Positions 1 through 12,183 of a stretch of DNA of 64,000 nucleotides are shown piece by piece (position 1 is the stretch's first letter; each line of letters begins with the position of its first letter). The notes below the pieces were generated by a model. That model worked only from the letters and a program-made list of their open reading frames with translations. It ran no database searches and was not told the DNA's origin. Origin of the DNA: Sambucus nigra (taxonomy: Eukaryota > Streptophyta > Magnoliopsida > Dipsacales > Adoxaceae); the NCBI GenBank assembly GCA_949130495.1, contig CASBWL010000040.1:4082674-4146673 (forward strand). Reading direction: 5' to 3'. Position numbers and translations under genes: made by a program.

Positions 1-230
1 AAGGAAATCAAATGTTATAATTAACTAACTTGAAACAACTGAACATGAGATGGCAAGAATCCATTGTTAACAGTTGCAAAACATGGACAAAATGGATCCC
101 TAAAATTATCAAGAGGCATTAAAGATACGCTCTAAAACTAAAGCTAATACGTTTTCGGCTTCAATCAAGTGGCATCAAAGGTATACTACCAAAAATAGTA
201 TACAAAAGACCAACCCCCAAATATTTCAAA

Positions 231-318
231 ATTGAAAAAAAGAAAAAAAAACTGTATTACTAATCTGAAAACCAATTGAAAAAAAGAAAAAAAACATGTA
301 TTACTAATCTGAAAACCA
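231..318. repeat. 44-bp direct duplication
   Basis: Two head-to-tail copies of a 44-bp A-rich unit (231-274 and 275-318) begin with ATTGAAAAAAAG and end with ATCTGAAAACCA. They differ at only a few positions near the homopolymer. The rest of 1-498 is AT-rich with nothing else recognisable. Confidence 0.85.
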
Positions 319-498
319 ATACACTCCATTTTGGGCAGCAGCAAAGAACACTTCATCATTTTGACTTATAACTTGGAAAAGCCCAACACATCCATGATAT
401 ACAGATACTTATATTCACTATTTTCATTGCAAAGTTGTTCTCTATTTGGCTTGATACATATAAAGATCAAACATTGAAAATATACACCCTCAGGTTTA

Positions 499-784
499 AT
501 GGTTGCACCTGTAGGCGCAGACTATAGGGAGTACTCTATTCCCGCCCTCAGTGGTAGTTCTAACCAATGGACTGCCCAAATTATTGATGCCCAATGGAAC
601 CACGATGGTGTTGCAGCCCCCATTTCAGCAGCTCCTTGTGTTGGGTGCATTCCCAGGTCCCGCACTAATTGCAATTGACGGTGGATGGGACGCGGCGGAT
701 GTACCTCTAGCAGCGGCTCCAATTGATGTTATTACTCCCACTATCAGTAGTGCTGCTACCGGTAGGATTGGATTTTTTCGATAG
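499..784 (+). other. GC-richer segment, possible exon remnant
   Basis: This block is clearly richer in G+C than its surroundings. It has overlapping open frames of about 59 codons (ATG at 499) and 77 codons (ATG at 551), the second ending in a stop at 782-784. The translations have balanced amino-acid composition (Ala, Pro, Gly, Ile rich), but I recognise no family. No splice context, start context or partner exon settles the frame. It could be a piece of a coding exon captured or left behind by rearrangement. Flanks 785-1676 are AT-rich with short reiterations such as AGCACAAATAAACATCA near 1090-1155, and I see no gene there. Confidence 0.2.
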
Positions 785-1676
785 GATCAGATTGGTTTCC
801 ACCCAAACACTTGTGCCCTGCCATTTTGTATTGGGTTTATACAGATGTAAATACACAAACCTAAGTTTTAAAGTAACTCATCTCAAAAGATGTTACAGTA
901 ACTCATCTCATGGCACAAAAGTTGATACATTTGAATCTGTTATTATCACTTGCTCATAATGATAGCAATATGCCACGAACCATCTTCACGAAGTATCTTC
1001 AAACAACAGAATGTGATCTATGAACATAGATAGCCTAGTTTTCTTTGTGATGTACTAATGGGCTTGAGTATTTGGTTCCATTCTCCGAATTAGCACAAAT
1101 AAACATCACTGCACAAATAAAAATCATTATTAGCACAAATAAACATCATACTAATTAGCGAGGCTTTAATACTTGTGCTACAAATAAAAGAAAATTATAT
1201 TTCTTAAACGAAAAAAAAAACAAATTGATGACGGACAAACAACCAAAATAGAGAATAACACAATAAAAGATAAAATAGATATTCCTGGAATGAAAATTGA
1301 AAATTGAAAATTTTCTGGAATGAAAATCAGATTACCTCAATTTTAATTGTCCAAGCTATTAACTAATGTTTAAAGTTGTACTGGTGCGGTTTTAACCTGA
1401 AATTGTTATTTAACTATCTCAATCGTTAACGATAAATAAAAGATAAAGAAAAAACTCACCCTTCCACAAGAAATAGATAAATAATCGATGGAAGATGTAG
1501 CCGACAATGATTGCGATGGGGACGTTCCAGAACTGGTAGTGATTGCGATGGGGACCTTTAGAACGTTTGGAATGCTTTTATGTCTTTGATCCGTCAATCG
1601 AATGTTTGGGGTTCTATTTTGTGTCACTGTACTTGTTCAATTTTGTCTCGTGGGGGTTTGATAATGAGGCAGAAGC

Positions 1677-1740
1677 AGGGCCTTCAGCGTTTATATCGTT
1701 CGAATTTTTAGTTAGAAGTAGGGCCTTCAGCGTTTATATC
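1677..1740. repeat. 43-bp spaced direct repeat
   Basis: The 21-bp word starting AGGGCCTTCAGCG occurs at 1677 and again at 1720, so a 43-bp unit is partly duplicated. The DNA from 1741 to 2172 is AT-rich and holds no gene I can support. Confidence 0.6.
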
Positions 1741-2172
1741 CTCATTTGGTGTTGTTCTTGATTCTGATTTAAAAATATAGGACTTTGGTGCTATTCTAGA
1801 TTCTGATTTAAACATCAGTCCCAGGTTACTCCAACTCACTTGGCCATGTTATTTGCGATTATAAGAACTCCGACAAAGAAATCTTTTGTTTCGGTGGACT
1901 CTGCCCTCTGTTTAATTCATTTCCTTATGTGGAAGCTCCAATACTTTCCGACTAATCTAAATTGAACAGATATAGTACATAACTGACATCAAACCAAATG
2001 TAAACCAAAAATAAAAAATAATCTCAATTAGAAATGAACTTAGTTATTATTTGAAATGAACTTCCAAATAGTCAAATAGATAGGCATAGATGGTAGGGGA
2101 AAAAATAAATCCGACAACATTAAAACAACAATCTTACCATGACATGAGTTGTAAATTTATATATGGTGTCTT

Positions 2173-2677
2173 CTATGCAGAGCCAGTGTTTGTTATCCCT
2201 TCACGAACTCCTAACATTTTAGTTCTCTTAGTTCTCTCCAACACGTCCACCAGCCAGTCCACACTTTGTTTAATATCAAGTCCGTCATATGCCGAAATAG
2301 CTTTGAATGTGTAAGCCCTTTCGTCTTAAATTTTTGAGATCCAGATGTCGAGCAAGGTGTGCTGCTGACACGAATTCAATAAGATCCTGCTCGTTTGCTA
2401 ATATCAAAAGAGGTGTTGCTTGCAGATCCTCGTGCCGAAAAACTTTTTTAAGTTTAGATGTTCAATCTTCAAAACGCGATGAGCTTCAATACGACCAATA
2501 TTGAGTCCCACAGTTGTAACAATTCAATCAGGAGGTAGGCGTTCTAAGTTTGTAGTATTTTGACTTCAACTTCTCCAGTAATATTATTTTTCCAGCCTTG
2601 TCGATGCCAAGAATAAGAACATGAAACTCCGTCTTACTGAACATATTCTTCCAAAGTCCATAAAATAATGTAAATAT
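2173..2677 (-). pseudogene. ARF-related GTPase (ARFRP1/ARL type) pseudogene
   Basis: Reading the minus strand from 2677, the translation matches the N-terminus of plant ARF-related GTPases (ARFRP1/ARL-like, Golgi/endosome trafficking regulators). The start codon position reads ATA instead of ATG. A GLWKNMFSKTEFHVLILG stretch follows, then a P-loop reading GIDKAGKI where the family has GKT. After roughly codon 60 the frame shifts. The segment with switch II (the WDLGGQ region) and the following strand is missing, so the sequence jumps from NIGRIE to RFED. The G4 motif region is readable (LLILANEQDL where the family has NKQD), followed by ARHLDLKNL and the C-terminal AYDGLDIKQSVDWL. A stop lies at 2173-2175. 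The family length is about 200 residues, while only about 165 codons remain, with several frameshifts and a stop. No introns are visible in the readable part, so a processed pseudogene is plausible, but no poly-A tail is seen. Confidence 0.8.
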
Positions 2678-3468
2678 CACTGTCTTGCTTTACCTCCCTC
2701 GTTATTTATTTTTTGCGATCTTCAAGTGGAAAAGAGGGTCTTGTTAACTTAATCTTTCCAATGCCACCGTATCACAATCCTGTAATGAGAAGCGTCAACT
2801 GAACAAATTGGGTCGTAAGTAGTTATGAATAATGAAAGACAAAAAATACCACCCCGAGTTGAGAGATTTAGGGTCTTTCAATCAATTTTTATAAGGCTAT
2901 AGATTCAACTTCTACCTGTACAAAAAAAATAAAACACTAACAATTAGGACTTGGTTAACTAATAGCATGCATATAAATTAAGATGAAAAAATAAAATTCA
3001 AAAAATTATTATATTCCAACCAAGAACTTACCATGCACACTTTTGTTCACCTACCAAATCTAATGCATTAACGTATCATAACAGAGCACTAAGCAGTGCT
3101 GATTTGATTTTAACGAATTAAATAAAAACACAAAACATGTACACCATGTTGACAACTATTAGGAAAAAAATGTTTTTGCCGAAATGGTCAGTTGGTTACA
3201 ATTGAGAGGCTTGGAGAAAAATATATACCATAGAGGCATACTCCTGTAAATCTATATGAGATGCCATCAACATACATCATTTTTGCTTGTTGAAATTTCA
3301 CACCACCAAATCTACCCTTGTCCCACCCCTCCAAAATCAACCAAAGTTGAAAAAAAGGTAGTGCATTATCGAGGAAATACTTACATCACCTTAACACTGG
3401 CCATACTATCATTTCGTTAATTTGATTCCCCCAGCATCTGTCTAAATAATAAAACAGGAGTTTTCCTC

Positions 3469-4973
3469 TTAGTGCACTATATCCAGCCTATGAAAGATGT
3501 CCCAAACAGCATCACTAAGTTCAACTTCATAACTACCATGATTGCTCAAATAAGGATCTTCGGCTGCAACTGCTTTTTCCTTTATGGGAGCTGAACCGCT
3601 GGATCTATTTCATTTAGGAGTTTTCCTCTTGTTGCAAATATGTTCAATTGAAATAAACATTTGTTTTTTAATACATAATTACCTCATATAGATAATATAA
3701 CTGCTAGTATAATTTTTATCATGATGAAAGTTCAAAATTCATGAGAAAGATCAAAGCAAAAAAATGAATGAGCATAAACTTAATTAATTTTAAAACATAT
3801 GTTTATTACTAATATGACATGAAAAAAAGAAATAATGAACCACTGTCAACCTGTTTAAAAAAAGGAACCATTGTTGAACTGTACCCAAAAAGAATGTTGC
3901 AGTAAAAGCCAATTGAAGATAGAGAATTGGCTCTTGAGTATAAGAAACTCTCTCACTAAGCATTGTCCCCATCATGTGAGATGCTATCAAGATTGAACCA
4001 AAGAACGAAATATATTAAAGTCGTCACAAAGCTTGAGCCTGCATACAAAGAACAATTCGAGTATCATTAGTTATATGAACCACTGTCAACCTGTTTAACA
4101 GGGAAGAAAGCCACTACTATGATCAAAACAGCAAAACCAAAAAAAAATCTACAAAACAAATTAAATCAATATGAAAAGGTCAGTGAATGTCAAATCACAA
4201 AAAATAATTAACTCCTAATTATTATTAAAGAAAAATGAAAAAAGGATAAAAAAAAAATTACCTCAACAATGAGATTTGTTTCCCAGAATATTAACACGTT
4301 TCTTGAAAAAGAAAGTGTATAACCAACAATAGTAAGTCGCATCCATAATTTTTTTTTATCACAGCTCAATTGTAAGTCATTTGAATGAACCTGCACATAA
4401 AAATGAATCAGACTTGAAACCTTCATTCAGATAAAAAAAACACAAAGATTAAAATTTTTAATTCTTTTGTAAAAACCCACCTGAAACCCTCATTCAAATA
4501 AAACTAAAGATAGCAAAATATACCACTGGGGAGTCAAAATAGAAGAGGGAGACAAAAAAGGCATAAACTGTACTAAAAAAATAAGGGTTTTGGGTTGCTA
4601 TTGTCAAACGCACAGTTTAAACATGCAAATGAAAATACCTAAAACAAAAAATGTAAAAAATAACCCCTAACCTAAGAATAACCATTATAAAATGTGTACT
4701 TGAATTAGTAAGTTTTTTGAAGTCTTTCAATGGTGAAGAATGGGTCGATTTGTGAAGATCTAGCTTTAGAAAATCCCCAAAAAGAGAGGGAAAACAAAAC
4801 AGAGTAAGATTAGATTTAGATATGGAAACAAAAGGAAAAGAAAAAGATCTGAAATAAAAACAATACAACAAAATCGTACCGTGTGAGTGAAACCATGAAG
4901 GATTGTGAGGGTGAGAGAAAAGAGGGGCGGAGAGAGATAGAGGGAGACGAATGAGTGAGAAGAGGGAGGCCAT
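3469..4973 (-). other. Candidate multi-exon plant gene, function unknown
   Basis: Several exon-like pieces lie in order on the minus strand. At 4973-4880 an ATG follows a CTAAACCCTAACTC leader. It opens a Ser/Leu/Pro/His-rich N-terminus resembling an organelle transit peptide and ends at a possible donor (CACACG|GTACGA). At 4391-4262 an open stretch is bounded by TGTGCAG| and GAG|GTAATT. At about 4046-3790 a hydrophobic open stretch follows TGTATGCAG|. At about 3610-3469 a stretch containing EDPYLSNHGSYEVELSDAVW ends in TAA and reads like a real C-terminus. The phases of the first and second pieces do not join without a stop, so an exon is missing, a splice site is wrong, or the gene is dead. 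I do not recognise the family. Confidence 0.35.
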
Positions 4974-5346
4974 AATGAGTTAGGGTTTAGCGTAAAGAGA
5001 ATAGTGTGGGTCGTTTAATGGCTTTGTGTTTGGTGTGTGCTTTAGATGATTGAGAGTGAGTATGAATGGTTTGATGTTGTTGTTTCAGAAATGTACAGAG
5101 GGTGTAGGAGAAGCTCAGCCATTAGATTAAGCATGGGTGGCACAATTCTCACCCTAAGTGTGAGAATGGGTGCAAATACCAATATACCCTTGTGTTTGAA
5201 TTTTGAAGAATATGGAAAAATAAATTAGAGTGTGTGAAAAGAGGGGGAAATCAATATGTTCAAGGGCAAAAGAGGTAGTGCAGGAAAAATTCTAAGAGAT
5301 GACATCATAGTTCAATCTTATGACATACATAAGTTTTCTACTTTAT

Positions 5347-5385
5347 TATATAGATATAGATATATATATATATATATATATATAT
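5347..5385. repeat. (TA)n microsatellite
   Basis: This is a run of TA dinucleotides with two AGATA interruptions at its left. Between 4974 and 5346 there is AT-rich spacer and the upstream side of the candidate minus-strand gene, with nothing else supported. Confidence 0.85.
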
Positions 5386-5889
5386 GTTTTCTTGCAAACT
5401 TGTGGCTTAGTTGTACATGCGTCAGATCACATGCCACAAGAACTAACGTGAGTTATATTTCCCAGGACTGTTCATCAACCCATTCTTTCAGCTGTGCCTT
5501 GTCCTTATTAAAAATAATATCACAAACCTCCTATGATATTATCTTTGGTTTCCTCGAGACATGCACTTGAACAAAATCAGTTACTTACATTGTCCAACTT
5601 GTCTTCTTGACAGAAAAATGTTCTTTACACACCAGTTATATTCTTTACACAATGGTTCCACTTTAATACATCAGTTTTGTATTTTATCTCTTGGACTAAC
5701 AATCTTCTTGCAGATGGGTTATCTATCAAGCTATCTTCATACGTCATATATTCTCAGATGTCTATTTCTATGCTACAACAACTATATTTTTTTGGAGAAG
5801 ATAAAAATAAAGAATCTGTATATCAGACTTTGAAATCATTTTTGAAGCCTCACCATCTCAGCAAATCAGGTGCATTTAATGCTCAAAAT

Positions 5890-6480
5890 GCTTGTGTCTA
5901 ACAGCTAGTTTTTCACAAGAGATACTTAAAGCTTGGAAGTACTGCATTGAAAAATAGCAGAACATATAGAAAGAACAGGAGGAAGAACTAGACAGTTTTA
6001 TTGAGAGCACTGAATTTATTATTCAGCTATTTTCTACACAATCAAGAGAGCCATAAATTTCGTTATCTGCTCAATCATTAAAGAAGAAGATTAGTGCCTA
6101 CTTCAACAACATTTATTGAAGTCTCAGAAACTCAGATTACAAATTGTATCTTAAGGAGTTTTAGTATTTTATTCTGTACCACAAAAATTCAGATTTTTTG
6201 TGAAGCTTTGTTCAAGCTTCGGTTTGTACCGGTAATTGGTTCCTACCCTTAAGTGGGCCACGGGGTTTGAAGCTCGGTGTTAGCTTGCAAACAGTTGTAC
6301 GAAGTGGTTTGATCCTACCCGCAAGTGGATTAGATTTAGTGAAGCGCAAAGGAGACAGGAGCTCTAGGCGCATGGACGTAGGCCGGGATTTGGCCGAACC
6401 ACATTAAATTTGGTGTCACTTATTTTCAGCCCTTTTATTTATTTGCACTTCCTAGCTTAAATTAAATTTTTCAGCACACT
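5890..6480 (+). mobile_element. Copia-type LTR remnant (U5 side)
   Basis: The stretch 6140-6420 has the layout of plant Ty1/copia R-U5 regions. Short blocks occur with the wording TTCCTACCCTTAAGTGGG and GATCCTACCCGCAAGTGG. They are followed by GCGCATGGACGTAGGCCG and a GCCGAACCACATTAAA motif. That last motif is typical of the LTR end of Tork/Angela-like families, from established knowledge of those families. Neither a clean TG...CA boundary nor a PBS is visible, so this is a solo or truncated LTR. The upstream open frame 5677-5901 is unassigned. From 6481 to 8777 the DNA is AT-rich with no supported gene. Confidence 0.45.
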
Positions 6481-8777
6481 ATTTTTGCACATAAATCAAA
6501 TCTGAAATTTAATTTAATTAATATTTAAATGCTAAAATAATTTTATCCTGAATTTTAGTTCGACATACTTTCCTTTCAATTTGAGTTGGCTTTGTTATAT
6601 GTTATACATATATTTCTTTAATATCGCATCTTCGAAATTAGTGATAATGAGTAATCTGATGTGAAAAACATACACTAATCTGTGATAATGAGTAAATACG
6701 TTAGTATGCATGGATCATTTTAGCAACATTTCAGTTAATGTCTGTTTCTCCAGACACTAACCACTCAATCCTACATTTCTTTTTCTATTTTTTAGTTAAA
6801 CTCCTATTTTCCTAAATGGACGTTGTGCTAAAGTATGTGGTGTTATTTTATATTTTTTATGTTGAAAAAAGGTATTAAACAATTACATGGCCTATTAGTT
6901 ATGTCTTTGTTGAATGATTTTTTATCTTATGATAATGAAGTGTTGATCGTAAACTTTGGACATTACATATTTTTAATAGTATTTCAGCAGAAGTTGAAGC
7001 CTCAAGGCGTTCATATTTGCTGATATTTATCTATATAATTTACTGTTAAAACTTCTTTTGAGATTATATTATAATTTTTTAGCTTCCCATTGAGAGTTGA
7101 CAGTATGTAGGAGAAATATGCATACTAATATTATGAATAAGGTAAAGGAAAACATATGTTGTATTTGCCCATTTGGTTAAACCTGCCATTTTTGTAGTTT
7201 TATATTTTTTTGCTGTAGAACTTGCTGATTTTTCCAATTTTCTGTAGAACTTGCAATATTGTTGAATGGTTATGTTTTTACCATTATTATATAACACCAA
7301 ATATAAAGGAACTGTTACAGCTATATGTGCGGGCGGTGACAAGCATAATTTTTTATCATTCATCAAATGTATGGAAGCTTCTACTATACCAGTGACGTGA
7401 AAATTTCAAGTGCACCCGTTTGAACTTTTGATGGTTGTTTGAGATGGTAACACAGTTAAATGTTCCACTGCTATGATAGATGGAGAAACTAGTCATAAAG
7501 TGGATCTTAACGCTCGCAATAGCAAGGGAATTTTCCATTCCATTTCACAACCTTTACATATTTTCCTAAAATAATTGAGATACTTCTTTACCGTGGAGTT
7601 GGAACAGATATTAGATTCAAGCACGACCAACCAATGTTCAACCAAAAACTCCTGGTCAATATAGTTGTCAAATTCTTGAGGTAGATATTTGATATTCTTT
7701 TTCCTTTATATCTTTGCGTTGCTTTGATTCCCCCACCGTTTTCAGAAAATTTTATGTTTTTCTTCTCACATTTTTTTTAAAGAAGTGAGATGATGTTCTC
7801 CTAAACAATCAATCTTTAAGCTTCTTATGGTGCTTTGTATTCCAAATATGGTATATTTAGAAGGAACCTTTTGATTTTTTAAACATAAACATAGATTTGT
7901 ATTTGTGTGTTACAAAAAAATAAAATGGAGTTAATTTCAATTCTTTCATGGGCAACAAAGGAGACCTAAGAGGAAATTCAGAATATGCAAGGGAGGGGAA
8001 ACTGCAGGAGCTTGCTGCACTGCTTATGATATCCCGAAAAAAGCTTGCTTGCTCTGTTATTACAATAAATGACTATATTACAATAAACGACTGTATTTCG
8101 ATCCGAAAAAAGCCCAAAAATTTTGCATTTTTGTAAAAGGTGTTGTGATAACCACTTCGGTGGTAGGTCATTGTCACTGAAATGTACTATAAATCCATTA
8201 AAATGGAATTTGATATCTATTAACCTGTCTAAGGCTGTGTAATGGTCATATAATCGATAATCCTCCGAATCTGCTTCTGAGATATATGATATTTGAGTCC
8301 AACATCAGGTTTACAAGTAATATGATCTTGGATTATCACATTTATCCTCAAAATGTGGCAATGATCGATACAAAATTGTACAAAGCTTATTTTCAAGAGC
8401 TTCTTTCATTACAAAGCTTCATATGATACAAAACTATACATAGCTTCTTTTTATTGTACAGATCTCTGTACAGTTTTATATATTGAGTAGAATGCTTATT
8501 TTTGTTTATTGACTTTCATTGTCTTACTATTGCATTTGGAGCTATAAATGTTCTCACAACGCTACCACGAATTCAGATCTAATTCCGAAGATATGAAATG
8601 AATACTGCTTCCCCGAATTCTGATCTAATTGTTATTTGTCGCTTTTAATATTTTATTCATATGCATTCAAATTACTTTTGGTACTTTAGTTATTATTTCC
8701 ACACTTAATTTTTTAGGTGTGTTAGTTACACTACTCTCATTTGAACGTCATAAACTTGATACGTATAGTGTCTCAGT

Positions 8778-9040
8778 TGATATGATAATAGTTTAACTGT
8801 TATGATAACAATTAATATGAATCAAAACGTGGTTTATTAAATGGTATAACTGTTAATTGTTATGATAACAGTTGATTTGAATCAATTTGAAATGGAATAA
8901 ATGTTTTGATAAGTGGTATTTTAAATGGTATAATTGTTATGATAGCAGTTGGTAACATGTATTTGAATTATGTTACAACTGTTATGATAACAGTTGAAAT
9001 GGTATAACTTTATGATAACAATTTGAAATGGTATAAGTGT
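8778..9040. repeat. Cluster of palindromic TGTTATGATAACA motifs
   Basis: The near-perfect 13-bp palindrome TGTTATGATAACA occurs at 8798, 8858 and 8980. A one-base variant lies at 8935, and degenerate copies sit near 8780 and 9009. Several are followed by an AATGGTATAA(C/T) word (8841, 8924, 8998, 9027). The pattern looks like a decayed, irregularly spaced direct repeat that carries an inverted repeat. Confidence 0.7.
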
Positions 9041-9903
9041 AAGATATCGTTGTTTAATAATTGTTATGTTAAAATAGTTATGGACTTAATTTGAATGTTT
9101 GTGCTTTATGTTCTTAGGATAATGTGTTTAGGGATTCGAGGCTCTCAAAGATGGCTATGTAATGCTTTGGTTTTATCTGATCAATCTACATATGGTCCTG
9201 ATAAGATTTGGAAATGTTGATTCTTTGTTAATGCGTCCTGAACATTGGTCTCACGCAGCCACACGAAATATTGATTCACACGAACTGTTATCAATTGTGT
9301 GAGGTGTCAGCATGCATCTTTTCAGATGTCATTTGTTGGAAATTTAAAGTTAGCCTTGCAGGTATGGACAAATCAATTTATGTTCCTTATGGATGCACAA
9401 TGTTTCTAATGGTTCTCCAAGTTGAAAAATACTTTAAGAGGCCATTTAGTATTTTTTCCATTTTTTTCCTCAAGGTATGTCTGTGTTGGAGAAGATATTC
9501 ATTATAAATGTGTTGGTACATGGATAGCTCCACCCCCCTTATATTACATACTGGGAAACTTCCATATGTAGGGATAATTAGTGTTACCATTATAATTGAA
9601 GGCTAATATCAATATATTTTGTATTTTAGGAAAAAAAGATGAAGCTTATTTTTCAATCATGTCCCTCTTATGCCACCTGTTTGTGGAATAATCAAAGTTT
9701 CTTAATTGTATGTATATTTATAATTTCTCTTATGTGTCCATCCCATCAAGTTGTTGGTAAGATTGAAGTTCCTCGAGTATGGGACACTCTTGACTTTAAG
9801 CGAGTAAAAGATCAATCTCCTTAATTGTTTATCATATTGACCAATTATATGGCTCTTCAATTGTAGTGCTATTTGATCAGTGCGTGAATTATGGTGACTG
9901 CAG

Positions 9904-10185
9904 ATAACAGATGTTGTTGCAGCCTACATACTCAATTGTAAGATCAAAGATGAAACTAATAGTCCTAACACAATTACACAAATGTCTGTGTTTGTTTATT
10001 TGGTATACAGTTTTGGATATAAAACAATTTTGAACATTATAATGATAACAGATGTTGTTGCGGCCTGCGTACTCAATTGTAAGCTCAAAGATGAAACTAA
10101 TAGTCCTAACACAGTTACACAAATGTCTGTGTGTATTTATCTAGTATACAGTTTTGGATATAACACAATTTTGAACATTATAATG
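9904..10185 (+). repeat. 141-bp tandem duplication
   Basis: Unit 1 is 9904-10044 and unit 2 is 10045-10185, roughly 90 % alike by eye. Both run from ATAACAGATGTTGTTGC to TTTTGAACATTATAATG. The period is 47 codons, so one frame stays open through unit 2 (VAACVLNCKLKDETNSPN) and, with the second reading, through most of unit 1. I recognise no protein family. Confidence 0.9.
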
Positions 10186-11137
10186 TTTTAACTCTTTAAG
10201 ATTCGTTCACTCGGCATAAGTTTGTTTCTATTGATTTTTCCAACCATAGTGAGGAGCTGCCCAAGATAAAGCAATCGATTGTCAAATATTACCAAGATAA
10301 AGCAAGTGATTGTTACCATACGAGTTCATTATGGTATGATACTATTACAATTATGTTGAGTAGTTCATTATATTATTTGATTCCCTTTTTATATATTTTC
10401 GACATTCTAAATTACGTCCCCTATTAATGCAGGTTAGATTATTGGAGTCATTCTTTGAGGGATAATTTTATGATAAATTTTTGTATGGGAAGTATACCCC
10501 CAAGGCACCTATCATTTATTTTGACTCATGTAACATCTTCATACAATGTTTTGGATTTTGATTTTTGAAATATATTAAGTTTGTGGATTAATTTTATTTT
10601 GTCACTCACGTATTGGTGTTATTTGGAAAAATTGAATAAAGTCGATGATGTTGTTGGACTATTTTTTGAATTTGCAAACTATTAGCATTATTGTTGTTGG
10701 AGTATATTTTATTTCATAAACAGGATAGATAGTCCTATTAACAAAGGGAATTATGCTCAAATTTTGCCAATTATTAAATGTTTGTGTTGTAAAAAATTAT
10801 TAAATAATTTTGTTGGCGTTTTAACACAAACGAGTATTGTTATCATGAATTTTGTTTGTTATTAATTATACTGCTAATAATGATTTTTTTTTGTTGGTTT
10901 ATATAATGTCCGGGATGGACTATTTATATAGTTGATTAGTTTTGGTTTCTTAAACAAGTTGATAGTCCTATAAATAGGGAAAATTTTGTCCATATTTTCT
11001 GAATCGTGTACATATTTTATATATATAGTAAAAATTGGGGAATGATATATAGATGTTTTGTTGGGGAACAATATTTTTGCCATTTTGCGATTATGTAATT
11101 TTCACCGTTTTGCAATTACACACTTCGAAAATTTTTG

Positions 11138-11166
11138 CCGTGCCTTCAAGCACGGGTATCCACTAG
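11138..11166 (+). mobile_element. Helitron-like 3' terminus
   Basis: A 6-bp stem (CCGTGC at 11138-11143 with GCACGG at 11150-11155) with a 6-nt loop is followed 11 nt later by CTAG and then T. This is the Helitron 3' signature: a terminal hairpin, a CTRR end, and insertion before T. The matching 5' TC end is not certain. One possible start is ATCTATATAATTTACTG near 7030. The stretch 7030-11137 shows no readable Rep/helicase, so any element would be non-autonomous. Confidence 0.6.
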
Positions 11167-11790
11167 TATTTTAAATGTTAAAAATGATTTTACATTGCTG
11201 AAAATCATTTTTCATTTCCTAGAAATCATTTAACATGCTGAATATACTTTATTATTCCTGAAAATCATTTTTTATTTGATGGAATCATTTTTGTATGGTG
11301 GAAATGCTTTTATATTGCCGAAAATAATATATTTATTGCTAAAACTAATTTTTATTTGATAAAAATAATTTTTTGTTGTTGAAAATCATCTTTTATTTAC
11401 TTGAATCATATTTTTGTGTTGCAAAAGATTTTATATTGCTACAAATAATTTTTATTTGGTGGAAAAAAATTATTATTGCTGGAAATCATTTTTTATTTGC
11501 TGAATTATTTTTCTGAAATAATTTTTTTCTGGAAATTATTGGTTTAAATAATTAGCTAGAATCATTTTTATATGCTTGAAAATCATTTTATATTACTAGA
11601 AGTAGTTTGTATTTGTTGGAAATAATTTACTATTGCTATTTTTTTTTTGCTAGAATCATTTTCATACCTTGTAAATAATTTTATATTGTTGAAAATCATT
11701 TTTTATTGTTGGAAATAATATTTATTTGATGGAAATGGTTTATTATTGATGGAACTCATTTATATAGTTTTTTATAAACTTCCATATATA
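11167..11790. repeat. Degenerate ~20-bp AT-rich minisatellite
   Basis: About thirty diverged copies of a ~18-22-bp unit follow one another, with a consensus near TTGCTGGAAATCATTTTTAT. The unit changes at nearly every position, but the GGAAAT(C/A)AT core and TTTATTTG spacer recur throughout. It starts directly after the Helitron-like end. A (TA)n run at about 11783-11801 closes the block. Confidence 0.75.
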
Positions 11791-12166
11791 TATATATATA
11801 TTGTATTTTAATGTATATTCCAACAAATATTAGTATTTTAAATATAGTTTTCGAATCTTTTGGTCAGCGGTCGATAATGTACACAATTGATTTTTCATAA
11901 TTACATAATCAATATAAATATTCATTGAATAATCGACAATCAATAATCAATACAAAATGATTAAATATAAGCAATGTAATTTTCAACAACAAATAGACTT
12001 TTGGGCGAGAAGTCGGAGGACAATGTTAAGTTTTTTTTGGACGAGAGGTAGAAGAAGGTAGAGAGGTCTGAGATATTGTTTGTTTTTAAAAGGCGATATC
12101 GTTTCACAAAAAAAATTCTATAGAAAAGTGCGTCGTAATCCTTTTACCAAGATTATAGCATAGGCC

Positions 12167-12183
12167 GGGGGGGGGGGGGGGGG
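12167..12183 (+). repeat. 17-nt poly-G tract
   Basis: Seventeen consecutive G sit within GGCC(G)n AGGGGCTTCTCCC. The neighbouring 11802-12634 is AT-rich without a gene that I can support. Confidence 0.9.

Noticed and set aside
5046..5901. Short plus-strand frames around 5046-5901 as genes
   Set aside because: No family match, no consistent start or splice context, and they run through a (TA)n repeat and LTR-like DNA.
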